Counted from the stretch's first letter, positions 1 through 7,853 are shown. The stretch is DNA of 64,000 nucleotides from Pseudomonas allokribbensis (GCF_014863605.1 NZ_CP062252.1:2241001-2305000); one strand, 5' to 3'. The notes: generated by a model from the letters alone, not told the origin. Made by a program: numbers and translations.

Positions 1-29
1 GAATGGGGCTAGTGCTTCGCTCTTTGCCA

Positions 30-107
30 CATCGGGGTGTGATCTGCGTGACGCTTGCCTGACATTGCTCTCACGCAGCCAGACGGTACTCAGATCACAC
101 CCCGATG
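30..107. repeat. Perfect 17-bp inverted repeat, 44-nt spacer
   Basis: CATCGGGGTGTGATCTG at 30-46 is exactly complementary to 91-107. A second inner pair, TGCGTGA (45-51) and TCACGCA (71-77), could extend the structure. It lies downstream of the leftward early genes. No T-run follows, so a simple terminator is not supported; an RNA structure or protein-binding site is possible. Confidence 0.6.
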
Positions 108-162
108 CGCTCTCATAGAGAGGATCAGGCAGTTAACGACAGGCTGTCGTGGCGCTGGTTGT

Positions 163-462
163 TCAGACGGCGCGTTCCAGCTCGCAGCACTCTTCGTAAT
201 GCGCCATTGCAATCGGCATGTGGAAGCTGTCCAGCGGCCATTTGCTGACATTGCAGCCTTGTCCGGCCGGGCAATGGAAGACGAACAGCTCACCTTCGTC
301 CTTATCCATTTCCATGCTCACCTGTGCACCGCTGGTGAAGGTGTCCTTGATGATCGTGGTCATGCTGAGTTTCTCCGGATGTTTTCCCAATGCACCCGTC
401 ACCAGGTGCATCAGTGAAAAATTCCGCGTCCCTTCGGCGCTACCGGCGCGGTACGGGCTCAT
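163..462 (-). CDS. Small phage early protein, unknown function
   Basis: 99-aa open frame read leftward. The start at 462 has a GGAGG 10 nt upstream and overlaps the stop of the preceding 41-aa gene as ATGA. An internal Met at 363, also with a GGAG-type site, would give 66 aa starting MTTIIKDTFTSG. The protein is acidic in the middle (MDKDEGE) and has a Cys/His-containing C-terminal part (FHCPAGQGC, HYEECCE). I do not recognise a family. Its place downstream of the OL-like operators fits a leftward early (PL) transcript. Confidence 0.6.
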   Translation of the reverse strand: MSPYRAGSAEGTRNFSLMHLVTGALGKHPEKLSMTTIIKDTFTSGAQVSMEMDKDEGELFVFHCPAGQGCNVSKWPLDSFHMPIAMAHYEECCELERAV

Positions 463-584
463 TCAAATTGTTCCTCCAGCCGCGGGCCTTTCGGCTTGTT
501 CTCCCGCTGGATAACTGCTTTCGACGTTTTACGCTGCACGCCCGGGTCAGTTGCCAACCCTTTGAACCGTTGAGGCCGGTTCAT
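459..584 (-). CDS. 41-aa basic peptide of the leftward early operon
   Basis: A short basic reading frame (MNRPQRFKGLATDPG at the N-terminus, EEQFE at the end) starts at 584 behind AAGGCAGCG and ends with a four-base ATGA overlap onto the next gene. Tight coupling and position just downstream of the OL-like operator make it a credible first gene of the leftward operon, the place lambda uses for N. It shows no homology to N that I can see. Function unknown. Confidence 0.5.
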   Translation of the reverse strand: MNRPQRFKGLATDPGVQRKTSKAVIQRENKPKGPRLEEQFE

Positions 585-690
585 CGCTGCCTTCGAATCT
601 GGGCCGGTGGTGATCCGGCAAGGTGAAGCGGTGGAACTAAAGAGCGGCGCGGCTTTCGCTGCTGGGCCGTTGTTGTCTGGCTTGCGAATA

Positions 691-730
691 AAAGTAGCAG
701 CGCTGCTATTTAAAGTAAATAGCGCTGCTA
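691..730 (-). promoter_or_regulatory. OL-like operator pair and leftward promoter PL
   Basis: A perfect 14-bp palindrome TAGCAGCGCTGCTA (695-708) is followed by a half-conserved copy (717-730), with centres 22 bp apart. The same sequence recurs three times in the cI/cro gap. Read leftward there is TTTACT, 17 bases containing the operator, then TACTTT, the same layout as the rightward promoter at 4021-4049. This is best explained as repressor-controlled PL. Confidence 0.65.
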
Positions 731-750
731 ATAATAATTTCTATGGCCGT

Positions 751-775
751 AAAAAAGCCCGCACCTGGCGGGCTT
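751..775 (-). terminator. Intrinsic terminator for leftward transcripts
   Basis: An 8-bp stem (AAGCCCGC/GCGGGCTT) with a 5-nt loop; on the minus strand it is followed by six T. It would end leftward transcription from the rex-position genes before the PL-like promoter. Confidence 0.65.
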
Positions 776-789
776 AGGAAAAATGGGGT

Positions 790-939
790 TCAGTCGAGAA
801 TTGGTGGGTATTTCCCGCTTACGGAATCCCGGTAAATGATTTCGATGAAGAGCCTAGGCTCATTCCGCAGAAGCGCTAAGGCTTGTTTGGCTTTGTCTTT
901 TGTTTCAAAAGGGCCGGCGCAAATTGCGACACCAATCAT
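790..939 (-). CDS. Possible short ORF, C-terminal fragment
   Basis: From Met at 939 a 49-aa frame runs to TGA at 790-792 (MIGVAICAGPFETKDKAKQ at the start, SGKYPPILD at the end). The frame stays open upstream beyond 1080 without a convincing start or ribosome site, and the protein-like composition begins a little upstream of this Met. It may be the 3' end of a degraded gene. Weak support only. Confidence 0.3.
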   Translation of the reverse strand: MIGVAICAGPFETKDKAKQALALLRNEPRLFIEIIYRDSVSGKYPPILD

Positions 940-1095
940 TGGAACAACTGGTAGTCCAAGCGCTTTGATCGCCTCGATGGTGTTTACCTGCTCTGCACCT
1001 GTGGCTGTGCGCCACCATTGTCGAGCGGAACGGGTAGTGCGCCCCGGGCTACGGAATCGGATAAGGGAAGAACTGCGCAGTCTTTGAAAACTACC

Positions 1096-1419
1096 TCAGA
1101 ACGAGGTCGCGATCGCCTGAGCCAGTTGATTGTCAGTCATGTGTGGAGGAGGGGAGGGCGCATGGTAGTGCCGAACTGCCTGCTCAAATTGAGCACCACG
1201 TATCTCGCCATCTGAACCGATGAAGGCAAGCGCATCGGCTTTCGCAGGTTTGAAGTTTTTTGTAGCTAGCTCAGAAAGACCGGTGGTTCCTGAAAGGAGA
1301 AAGGTCGGAGCCATCGTGATCATCATCATCGAGTTCTGATACGAGCCCTTGTCCTCCGCAAGAGTTTGAGTGCTGATCGTTCCCAAGCAAATGATGACCA
1401 GGGCTTTCCACGAGTCCAT
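1096..1419 (-). CDS. DUF2388-type small secreted protein
   Basis: Predicted 107-aa protein with a hydrophobic signal-like N-terminus (ALVIICLGTISTQTLA). The C-terminal pattern DGEIRGAQFEQA followed by DNQLAQAI resembles the DUF2388 family of small exported Pseudomonas proteins, whose role is unknown. I chose Met at 1419 because AAGGA lies 11 nt upstream; a longer form from 1458 lacks this site. It is the last gene of the leftward block between the OL- and OR-like operators, so it is probably expressed in the lysogen. Confidence 0.6.
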   Translation of the reverse strand: MDSWKALVIICLGTISTQTLAEDKGSYQNSMMMITMAPTFLLSGTTGLSELATKNFKPAKADALAFIGSDGEIRGAQFEQAVRHYHAPSPPPHMTDNQLAQAIATSF

Positions 1420-1490
1420 TCCCAACTGCTTCCTTACTGGCTGGTTGTGATGGCGCAACGATAGCAGATGAGGGAGAGGACAGAAACAAG

Positions 1491-1513
1491 AAGCCCGGCG
1501 CTAGGCCGGGCTT
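1491..1513. terminator. GC-rich hairpin between convergent-spaced genes
   Basis: AAGCCCGGC/GCCGGGCTT forms a 9-bp stem with a 5-nt loop, immediately downstream of the stop of the 1516-2418 gene. The minus-strand tail is only moderately T-rich (TTCTTGT). Confidence 0.5.
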
Positions 1514-1515
1514 CG

Positions 1516-2418
1516 TTACCAGGGAAGCGTGGTAAGAGTGTATCTAGGCCGGCCGTTGCCAACCGTTCTAGCTCTTAATTGAACAGTGAACGACTTGTTT
1601 AGATGCATATTGATAACAGCTGGATTTTCCACAGAGGCGGCAATCCTTCCATGAATAATCGAACCTTCTTGAGTTTTGAATTCAAACCGTCTTTCGGCAG
1701 GAAATGCACCCAAAAAATCGCCAGTAAACTCAACGTCTTTTTCTACAATATTCTCGATGCTTAGGCGGGATCTGCTAATTCGGACTTGATCCACGCTGGT
1801 GAATGTGAACAAGTGATCCCGCGTTGCCATAGAGCAATACGCTTCGTATGCAATCAGCTTATCGAGGTAATCCGAGATCATTGCAAGCGCACGGGTGCCT
1901 AGCCTGGACGCGGGCTCAGAAAGCTCTTCATCGCTTTTTGTCGATGCCTCAAGCAGTTCGGCCACTAGCTCAAACGCCTGCGAAACCGAGGTCGTCCCCT
2001 CAAGCGGTAATTGGGCCTCGAGGGAGGGGGCCTCTTCGAATTCAAATCCGAATGAGCCAATAGCCGTTCCAGTTATCAGGATTTGATTCTGGGCTTTGTT
2101 CGGTATAGGTCCAAAATCATTCAGCACCCCACCTATTGATGCTGCGACCGCGGCAATGGCCTCCGAAAATTTCGCAGTAGCGATTGCTCCGAATTCCGCC
2201 ACGACACCGTGCACGCCCCATACAGGGGCACCTTTATAAGTTACAACTGCTTTTGCAGGAGAAAAGGCGCCTCGGCCGGGATCCTGAAGGCGAGACTCTA
2301 CCTGCTCTTTTCTTGAGTTTATTGATAATTGTGCGAGTCTGCTAAGACCCGGCTTGCGCGACATGCGATCCAAGAAATTGATTTCAGCCTGCGCATGGGT
2401 GAATTCAGTTCTGTTCAT
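1516..2418 (-). CDS. Unknown protein, second gene of rex-position cassette
   Basis: 300-aa protein from Met at 2418, which has GGGAGGT 6 nt upstream and overlaps the end of the preceding gene by 14 bp, implying translational coupling. No domain is recognised. It has a mixed alpha region in the middle (residues about 150-215 rich in Glu, Ala, Leu), then a C-terminal beta-rich segment ending in RPRYTLTTLPW. No signal peptide or clear membrane segment is visible. Paired with a nucleotidyltransferase-like gene between the two phage operator regions, it could be a toxin, antitoxin or exclusion partner; that is inference from position only. Confidence 0.7.
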   Translation of the reverse strand: MNRTEFTHAQAEINFLDRMSRKPGLSRLAQLSINSRKEQVESRLQDPGRGAFSPAKAVVTYKGAPVWGVHGVVAEFGAIATAKFSEAIAAVAASIGGVLNDFGPIPNKAQNQILITGTAIGSFGFEFEEAPSLEAQLPLEGTTSVSQAFELVAELLEASTKSDEELSEPASRLGTRALAMISDYLDKLIAYEAYCSMATRDHLFTFTSVDQVRISRSRLSIENIVEKDVEFTGDFLGAFPAERRFEFKTQEGSIIHGRIAASVENPAVINMHLNKSFTVQLRARTVGNGRPRYTLTTLPW

Positions 2419-2977
2419 TCTGGACCTCCCGCTTGCGATTCTCCAAAAGGTGCCTAGCATCGGCGTCATGGTCAGGTTCAAGCCTTACGCTTAAAAAGCC
2501 CTTCCATTGCTGCGACCTTCTGTGAGACCACATACTGTACCAGTATGCTGACATCTCGACTAAATATTCCGCAGGTTCGGAAAGCGGAAGCAGATAAAAG
2601 TCAACCTTGTAAGTCGCTTTGATCCATCGGTTGTCGGTCAATGTCTTGATATCCGCTGGCTGTAATGCTGCCTCGACACCGGGAAGAATATCCGCAAAAG
2701 TCACCACGTCCATGTCATTTGGCGCCCTTCCTTCGAGCAGCTCCACATGCTCCATGAAGCTTCCATTCAACCATTGGAAGCCCGAATTCACGCCCATACG
2801 GTGAAGCTCAGCCCTATGAGAGAGAAAACCTTCGAGTATGTCGCATCTCTCAATCGTAGTAGAAAATCGCTCAACAACCTGTTCGACAGTGACTGGATAA
2901 GGTGCGCGCTCCAAGGCTGTCGGGTCATTCTCATCGATAGGGGGGATTATTCCCTGATGGTTCCATTGCGGGATCAA
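2405..2977 (-). CDS. Nucleotidyltransferase-like protein (DUF6932-type)
   Basis: 190 aa if started at TTG 2977 (MIPQWNHQGIIPPID), which is 6 nt from a strong AAGGAGG; GTG at 2980 is too close to that site. Residues about 65-95 carry GSFMEHVE followed by NDMDVVTF, the Gly-Ser and Asp-x-Asp signature of the polymerase-beta nucleotidyltransferase fold. This matches my memory of the DUF6932 family. Such folds occur in nucleotidylating toxins/antitoxins and defence proteins, so with its coupled partner gene it may be an immunity cassette. Substrate unknown. Confidence 0.65.
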   Translation of the reverse strand: MIPQWNHQGIIPPIDENDPTALERAPYPVTVEQVVERFSTTIERCDILEGFLSHRAELHRMGVNSGFQWLNGSFMEHVELLEGRAPNDMDVVTFADILPGVEAALQPADIKTLTDNRWIKATYKVDFYLLPLSEPAEYLVEMSAYWYSMWSHRRSQQWKGFLSVRLEPDHDADARHLLENRKREVQNEQN

Positions 2978-3100
2978 CACTTACCTCCTTGTGTCGCGGT
3001 CGAAAAGCCAAAGCTTCGAGCATTGCTATACGCGAGATCGCTCTGCCTTCACTCGAGCCAACAAATTTCCTCAATTATCCAATAACCATTCAACGATCAA

Positions 3101-3130
3101 TTTATAGGTATTGTTCGCAGTGGTTGGCAA
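3101..3130 (-). promoter_or_regulatory. Possible sigma70 promoter for the rex-position cassette
   Basis: Reading leftward: TTGCCA, 18 bases, TATAAA, about 125 nt upstream of the 2977 start. The gap between this gene and the repressor gene (about 195 bp, AT-rich) otherwise holds no gene. This would allow expression separate from the repressor transcript. Confidence 0.4.
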
Positions 3131-3174
3131 GAGGGACGACGTAATGTCAATTTATGACAAATACGTAGCTGGCG

Positions 3175-3963
3175 TTATCTAGAGTACATCGCCCACCAGA
3201 ACACATGTCCCAGGATCGAGATCTGCTGCTCCTGGATCTGCTGGAACGTATAGTCCTCGTCTGGATGCTCGTCACGGTTGAAGCTGCGCAGGCGAATCCC
3301 GATCGGGATCCGGTAGACCTGTTTCACGCGAAGCTGACCGTTGTGATTGATGGCGTACATCTCGCCGTCGACGATATCGCTCAGTGAGTTTTTCCCCACA
3401 TTCACGCCAACCGTGGCGCCGTCGCGCAGCACGGGCACCATGCTGTTTCCGCCGACTTTCACGCATTTCGCGTTGCTGAACTGAACGCCATTGTGGCGCA
3501 AGTCCTTTTTGTTGAAGCGCAGGCGTGAGTTGGTGCTTTCCTCAATCGCAAACCTGCCGGATCCGGCCGCCAACTCGACTTCGTGAAGAAAGGGGACGTA
3601 GACCTCATCGTCATCGAGCGGGGTGTCATCATCCCACGTCTCGATACTGCCTAATTTGACGCTGGGTTGGATGCGTTCTTGCTGCACGTTGGCGACGGTG
3701 GAAATCAGCCGGGGGCTGACCTCGCTCGCGTCGAAATTCAAAGCCTTTGCGAGCTTCAGCAGCGCTTCTACGTTCAGCGGCACCTTGCCGGTTGCGTATT
3801 GACTGAAAGCACTCTGGCCAGACCAGCCACAAGCCTCGGCAACATCCGCCTGCGTCAGGCTACGCCCGGCAGCTTTTGCAGCGGATTTCCGCTGTTCGTA
3901 GATGGCCTTGAGCCTGGTGCTCTCGGCGACTTCTTCGGGGGTGAGGGGGCGGCGTATTTTCAT
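3175..3963 (-). CDS. CI-like phage repressor, S24 self-cleaving
   Basis: 262-aa LexA/CI-type repressor that would hold the prophage silent by binding the TAGCAGCGCTGCTA operators. Residues about 28-62 form a helix-turn-helix (LTQADVAEACGWSGQSAFS). A probable autocleavage Ala-Gly lies in ELAAGSGR. The S24 protease domain follows, with catalytic Ser in GGNSMVPVL and Lys in LRVKQVYR. I start at Met 3963; the 34-residue upstream extension runs through the operators and lacks a ribosome site. The catalytic residues imply RecA-triggered (SOS) induction. It is divergent from cro. Confidence 0.92.
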   Translation of the reverse strand: MKIRRPLTPEEVAESTRLKAIYEQRKSAAKAAGRSLTQADVAEACGWSGQSAFSQYATGKVPLNVEALLKLAKALNFDASEVSPRLISTVANVQQERIQPSVKLGSIETWDDDTPLDDDEVYVPFLHEVELAAGSGRFAIEESTNSRLRFNKKDLRHNGVQFSNAKCVKVGGNSMVPVLRDGATVGVNVGKNSLSDIVDGEMYAINHNGQLRVKQVYRIPIGIRLRSFNRDEHPDEDYTFQQIQEQQISILGHVFWWAMYSR

Positions 3964-3977
3964 AAGGACAAGAGTAT

Positions 3978-4049
3978 TAGCAGAGCTGATATTCAAGCAA
4001 ACAGCGCTGCTAGTATTTTGTTGCTGATAAAAAGCAGCGCTGCTACTAT
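3978..4049. promoter_or_regulatory. OR-like operator triplet with divergent PR/PRM
   Basis: Three copies of the OL palindrome lie between cI and cro: 3978-3991 (12 of 14 matches), 3999-4012 (12/14) and 4032-4045 (13/14), with centres 21 and 33 bp apart. A rightward promoter reads TTGCTG (4021-4026), 17 bases including the third operator, TACTAT (4044-4049). The leftward promoter for the repressor would overlap the first two sites. The arrangement mirrors lambda OR. Confidence 0.7.
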
Positions 4050-4079
4050 CCATGGCAGATATCAAGCCGTGGAAATTCC

Positions 4080-4283
4080 ATGAAAAAGATCCCTTTGAGC
4101 AAATACCTAGAAGAGCACGGCACTCAAGCCGCGCTTGCTGCTGCTCTCGGCGTGAACCAGAGCGCGATCTCGCAAATGGTTCGAGCCGGCAGAAGCATCG
4201 AAATCACCCTTTATGACGACGGGCGTATTGAGGCGAATGAGATTCGCCCGATCCCAGCGCGCCCCAAGCGCACAGCAGCCTGA
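4080..4283 (+). CDS. Cro-like repressor
   Basis: 67-aa DNA-binding protein. The helix-turn-helix is visible at residues 14-35 (AALAAALGVNQSAISQMVR), followed by the Cro-style strand LYDDGRIEANEIRPIP and a basic tail. Size, divergence from the S24 repressor and position immediately after the OR-like operators all fit Cro, which would repress cI and early transcription during lytic growth. Confidence 0.9.
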   Translation: MKKIPLSKYLEEHGTQAALAAALGVNQSAISQMVRAGRSIEITLYDDGRIEANEIRPIPARPKRTAA

Positions 4284-4364
4284 GGCATTCATCGCTAGCT
4301 GCCTGAACAAATGATCGCCCAGGCAATGGCAGGGCGCCACGGAAACAAATTTGAGGTTTTACGA

Positions 4365-4787
4365 ATGGAAGATTTTCTGCGGGCCTGCCAGAGCGCTGTG
4401 CTGGACAACGAAGCCAAGACCCTCGCTGCAAAGATGGGCGTTCCGCATGTTGGCCTGCTTCAGCGTGCCAATCCGGACAACGACGCACACCACCTGACCG
4501 TGGAGCATTTGTTCGGGATTCTGCTGCACACCAGCGACATGCGTCCTCTGGCGGCACTCGCGAGCGAATTTGGGTTCGACCTCGTTGCAAAAGCTGCGCC
4601 GGAGCCACAAGCGCTGACCAAATCACTTATCAACGTCGGCAAGGAGGTCGCCGATCTGACCATTGCGGTGCACCAAGCGCTGGATGACAACCACGTCAGC
4701 GCTTTCGAAAAAAACTTGATCCGTCAGGAAATCAACCACGTCAGGCAGAGCCTCGATGTGATGGATGCTTCAGTGAAGGCCGCCTGA
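4365..4787 (+). CDS. Phage regulatory CII-family protein
   Basis: 140 aa starting MEDFLRACQSAVLDNEAK. The pattern of a helical N-terminus with AAKMGVPHVGLLQRANP and HHLTVEHLFG matches the phage regulatory protein family (Phage_CP76/CII-like) common in Pseudomonas lambdoid phages. The central segment resembles a helix-turn-helix. I start at Met 4365, which has GAGG upstream, rather than 4311. It lies second after cro, where lambda has cII, and is likely to influence the lysis/lysogeny choice; direct function is not shown by sequence. Confidence 0.8.
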   Translation: MEDFLRACQSAVLDNEAKTLAAKMGVPHVGLLQRANPDNDAHHLTVEHLFGILLHTSDMRPLAALASEFGFDLVAKAAPEPQALTKSLINVGKEVADLTIAVHQALDDNHVSAFEKNLIRQEINHVRQSLDVMDASVKAA

Positions 4788-4977
4788 TGTTTTCGCATGC
4801 GAAATGTTTACCAGGCCGCCCGAGCCAAGAGATCGGGAATTTTCCAGATTTGAATCAGTGAATCGCCAGATTTGGATCACTGCTTTCCCACTATTAGAGG
4901 GAGGCTGAATAAACCTAGGCACAAAAAAGCCGACGGTCGAGGTCGGCTGATTCGTTAACACTTTCTGAGGTCTGATT

Positions 4978-5775
4978 ATGCAGAACCAGCCAAATTCCAG
5001 CAATACTCCTTACAGTGTCGCGACACGTTTTTCGAATTCTGAAAACGTGTCGCGCACCACCATGTCGTCTCGCGAGATCGCCGATCTGGTCGCATCACGC
5101 CATGACAGCGTGAAGCGCGCCATCGAGCGCCTCCAAGAAAAAGGCGTTGTGAGCTTTTCACCGTCGGTGGAAACCTCCCACGTAGGGTCTGGCGCGCGCC
5201 CGGTTGAGGTGTATCTCGTAAACAAGCGCGACAGCTTCGTTGTCGTTGCTCAGCTCAGCCCAGAGTTCACCGCTGCACTGGTTGACCGCTGGCAGGAGCT
5301 GGAAGGGCAGATCGCCCAGCCTCGCGAACTCTCCCGCATGGATCTGATCCAGATCGCCTTCGAGGCCGAGCAGCAGCGCCTGCAACTGACCATCCAGGTC
5401 GAAGCCCAGGCCTCGAAGATCCACTCCATGGAAAACCTTTTCAAGGAGGGGATGACCCACACCCAATTCTGCAAGGGCCTCAATGGGGTCAACGTCATGC
5501 AGGTGGGCAAATACCTTGAAGGTCGCAGCTGGCTCTACAACGAGAGTAAATCCGGCCTGCGCTTCCGTGTGGCGTCCTACGCCCGCGACAAGTACATGAC
5601 CGAGCACCAGAACGAAGTCACCCCACATGGAAAAGAACCGTTCATTGCCTTCACGCCGGTCCTGCTCAAGAAAGGCGCCGTGCGCCTCTACGACCTGTAC
5701 CTGGCTGGCGAGCTGCCCATGAAGAAGAACTGGGACGGCCTGTTCACTCACGACAAAGCACTGAGGGCCGCGTAA
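4978..5775 (+). CDS. Rha/antirepressor-like regulator with KilA-C-type end
   Basis: 265 aa. The N-terminal half (MSSREIADLVASRHDSV, then KRDSFVVVAQLSPEF and LVDRWQELE) is the pRha family signature. The C-terminal half (TQFCKGLNGVNVMQV, KYLEGRSWLY) looks like a KilA-C/antirepressor domain. Proteins of this build act as phage early regulators or antirepressors. The first codons overlap a 13-bp-arm palindrome (5019-5054), one of four related palindromes in the window. The stop overlaps the start of the next gene (TAATG), so the early genes form one operon. Confidence 0.8.
   Translation: MQNQPNSSNTPYSVATRFSNSENVSRTTMSSREIADLVASRHDSVKRAIERLQEKGVVSFSPSVETSHVGSGARPVEVYLVNKRDSFVVVAQLSPEFTAALVDRWQELEGQIAQPRELSRMDLIQIAFEAEQQRLQLTIQVEAQASKIHSMENLFKEGMTHTQFCKGLNGVNVMQVGKYLEGRSWLYNESKSGLRFRVASYARDKYMTEHQNEVTPHGKEPFIAFTPVLLKKGAVRLYDLYLAGELPMKKNWDGLFTHDKALRAA
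5019..5054. repeat. Palindrome A: 13-bp arms around CGCGACACG
   Basis: CGCGACACGTTTT (5019-5031) and AAAACGTGTCGCG (5042-5054) are perfectly complementary with a 10-nt spacer. It lies inside codons 14-26 of the rha-like gene. Related palindromes occur at 12120-12159, 47853-47891 and 49185-49225. Confidence 0.7.
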
Positions 5776-6518
5776 TGGCCGGGGACTGGATCAAATTTGA
5801 ACTCAGCACCATGGATAAGCCAGAGGTTTGCCAGATCGCGGAGTGGGCCAACATCGACCCTGATGCGGTAGTCGGCAAACTGATGCGTGTATGGGGTTGG
5901 TTCGATCAGCAAACCGAAACAGGTAACGCACCAAGCGTTACCAAAAAGTTACTCGACCGTCTCGTTGGTGTTAGCGACTTCTGCGAATACATGAAGCTGG
6001 TCGACTGGATGGTTGAGGTTGACGGCCTTATCAGCCTGCCTCATTTCGAGCGCCACAACGGCAAGACCGCCAAAAACAGGGCTTTGACTGCTCGCCGAGT
6101 TGCAGAACACAAATCTGGTAACGCAAAAGGTAACGCTGCTAGCGTTAGCGGTGCGTTACCTAGAGAAGAGAAGAATAAAGAACCTCTCTCTGCGCACGAG
6201 GTTGTCGATCCTCGCATGCCCAGTGAAATGACCCTCGACTGGCATCCTGATCAAAAGCTCCTCAAGACCTATTCGGTGCACTCAGGCGTAGCACCGAACC
6301 TGTTCACCGAAGAAGCTCGATGCGCGTTCACCGCTCACTACGAACCTCGCGGTCAGGTGAATACCCAGGCCGAATGGGTGCAGATGCTGGTGAAGTGGGT
6401 GCTGAATGACCGCAATCGCGCGGCGGCCTCGAATGTGAAGCCATTCCCGACTCGACCAAGTGCTGAGCCTGACTTCGATAGCACCGAGTGGGCCCGCGAC
6501 CTTGTGGTGAGCCCATGA
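5775..6518 (+). CDS. Phage replication protein O-like, DnaT-type C-terminus
   Basis: 247 aa. The N-terminal 90 residues (WIKFELSTMDKPEVCQIAE, then MRVWGWFDQQ and GLISLPHFERHNGK) match the DNA-binding replication proteins of Pseudomonas phages. After a low-complexity Ala/Gly/Lys linker, residues about 150-230 resemble the DnaT domain, ending DSTEWARDL. It would bind the phage origin and, with the P-like partner, recruit DnaB helicase. Start overlaps the previous stop; stop overlaps the next start (ATGA). Confidence 0.75.
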   Translation: MAGDWIKFELSTMDKPEVCQIAEWANIDPDAVVGKLMRVWGWFDQQTETGNAPSVTKKLLDRLVGVSDFCEYMKLVDWMVEVDGLISLPHFERHNGKTAKNRALTARRVAEHKSGNAKGNAASVSGALPREEKNKEPLSAHEVVDPRMPSEMTLDWHPDQKLLKTYSVHSGVAPNLFTEEARCAFTAHYEPRGQVNTQAEWVQMLVKWVLNDRNRAAASNVKPFPTRPSAEPDFDSTEWARDLVVSP

Positions 6519-7228
6519 AACCGGTCAACCAACTGATGGCGACTATGGGCAACCTGCCTCCGGCCAATCATGTCCAGCCACTGCAGGTGACTCCGCAGAC
6601 GGCCGAGGTGGTGAACGACCTGTTCCGTCGCCTGCGCGGGATATTCCCAGCGTGGCGCCAGGCATGGCCCTCCACCGAAGCGCTCGACGCCGCCAAGGCC
6701 GAGTGGATCAAGGAGTTCGCCGACGCCGGCATACGCTCCCTGGAGCAGATCGAGTTCGGCATCCAGAAGTGCCGCAAGCTCAAGAAGCCTTTCGCGCCGA
6801 GCGTTGGTGAGTTCATCGCCATGTGCGTGCCCGGTCCTGAAGACTTCGGCATGCCCGCACCGGCCGATGCCTGGCTCGAAGCGTTGATGGGCACCTACAG
6901 CCATGAAGCGGTGAAGCTCGCGGCGGAAGCGACCGGACTGTTCGACCTGCGCGCGGCAAAGCAGGGAGACAAGGGGCTGCGTGCCAGGTTCGACCGTAAC
7001 TACGAAGTGATCCTGCGCCGAGCCCAGGCCAACCAGCCACTGGACGGAAAGATCGCCCCCGGCATTGGCCACGACAGCCAGAAGAGCGAGTTGGAGCTGG
7101 CTGAGGAGTTTGCCAGCCAGCGCCAAGTGAGACTGCTGGCCACTCAGGGCGTACCAACCACTGGCGCCGCGGCGCGGGCGCAGCTGCTGGCCAAGTTCGG
7201 CAGGAAGAATACGGAGCAACGGACATGA
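6515..7228 (+). CDS. Replication protein P-like (helicase recruiter)
   Basis: 237 aa from Met 6515 (MKPVNQLMATMGNLP), overlapping the O-like gene by four bases. The central region VNDLFRRLRGIFPAWRQAWP, KPFAPSVGEFI and the helical C-terminus agree with the lambda P family in pseudomonads. P-type proteins load the host DnaB helicase onto phage DNA. The stop overlaps the next gene as ATGA. Confidence 0.8.
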   Translation: MKPVNQLMATMGNLPPANHVQPLQVTPQTAEVVNDLFRRLRGIFPAWRQAWPSTEALDAAKAEWIKEFADAGIRSLEQIEFGIQKCRKLKKPFAPSVGEFIAMCVPGPEDFGMPAPADAWLEALMGTYSHEAVKLAAEATGLFDLRAAKQGDKGLRARFDRNYEVILRRAQANQPLDGKIAPGIGHDSQKSELELAEEFASQRQVRLLATQGVPTTGAAARAQLLAKFGRKNTEQRT

Positions 7229-7455
7229 CCGATTTCAAAAACTTCCACCGCAGCCTCTGCGAGCGCTTCGGCTACTTCCATGACGATATCGACTGGCAGC
7301 GTGACCAGGTGTCGCTGGAAGAACACATCGCTACGCAGTTCAACCACGTCAATGCGGAGAACGCTGCGCTGCGCGGGCAGGTTGAGGCATTGCAGCGCGC
7401 TGCCGGCCAGCTCCAGGAGCAGGTCGAGGCTCTGAGCGTGAAGGTGGCGCCATGA
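7225..7455 (+). CDS. Small coiled-coil early protein
   Basis: 76 aa; the C-terminal half (ENAALRGQVEALQRAAGQL onward) is a predicted coiled coil with heptad Leu/Ala positions. ATGA overlaps both upstream and downstream place it firmly in the replication/nin operon. Function unknown. Confidence 0.7.
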   Translation: MTDFKNFHRSLCERFGYFHDDIDWQRDQVSLEEHIATQFNHVNAENAALRGQVEALQRAAGQLQEQVEALSVKVAP

Positions 7456-7853
7456 ATCCCGAATTCACGATCCGCGACCGGAGCGACATCAATCGCCTCG
7501 CTGGCGCCCTGTACGCGACCGACCTGACCAAACCCAAGGTTGTGGTGGTGCGCGACGAGAAACGCCCCGACGTCTGCAACCGCAAGATGTGGGCAATGCT
7601 CAAGGACGTTTCCAACCAGGTGATCTGGTACGGCAAGAAACTCAGCGACGAGGACTGGAAGTGCCTTTTCAGTGCCTCGCTTGAGAAGCAGCGCGCGGAG
7701 CCAGGCCTCGACGGTGGCTTCGTTGTGATGGCCGTATCGACCCGCAAGCAGTCACAGAAGTGGTTCAGCGATCTGTTCGAGCTGATGCATGCTTTCGGCG
7801 CCGAGCATGGTGTGCGCTGGACTGAGCAGGACAAATGGGGGGGAAGGTATTGA
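7452..7853 (+). CDS. ninB: Recombination protein NinB
   Basis: 133 aa matching NinB (lambda Orf) in length and pattern: N-terminal FTIRDRSDINRLAGALY, central RKMWAMLKDVSNQVIWYGKKL with DEDWKCLFSA, and the C-terminal QKWFSDLFELMHAFG with GVRWTE. NinB binds single-stranded DNA/SSB and assists phage recombination. It precedes ninG with a one-base overlap (TGATG). Confidence 0.88.
   Translation: MNPEFTIRDRSDINRLAGALYATDLTKPKVVVVRDEKRPDVCNRKMWAMLKDVSNQVIWYGKKLSDEDWKCLFSASLEKQRAEPGLDGGFVVMAVSTRKQSQKWFSDLFELMHAFGAEHGVRWTEQDKWGGRY

Noticed and set aside
4922..4950. Terminator after the CII-like gene
   Set aside because: The hairpin's A run is on the 5' side, so it could only terminate leftward transcripts, and no minus-strand gene feeds it.
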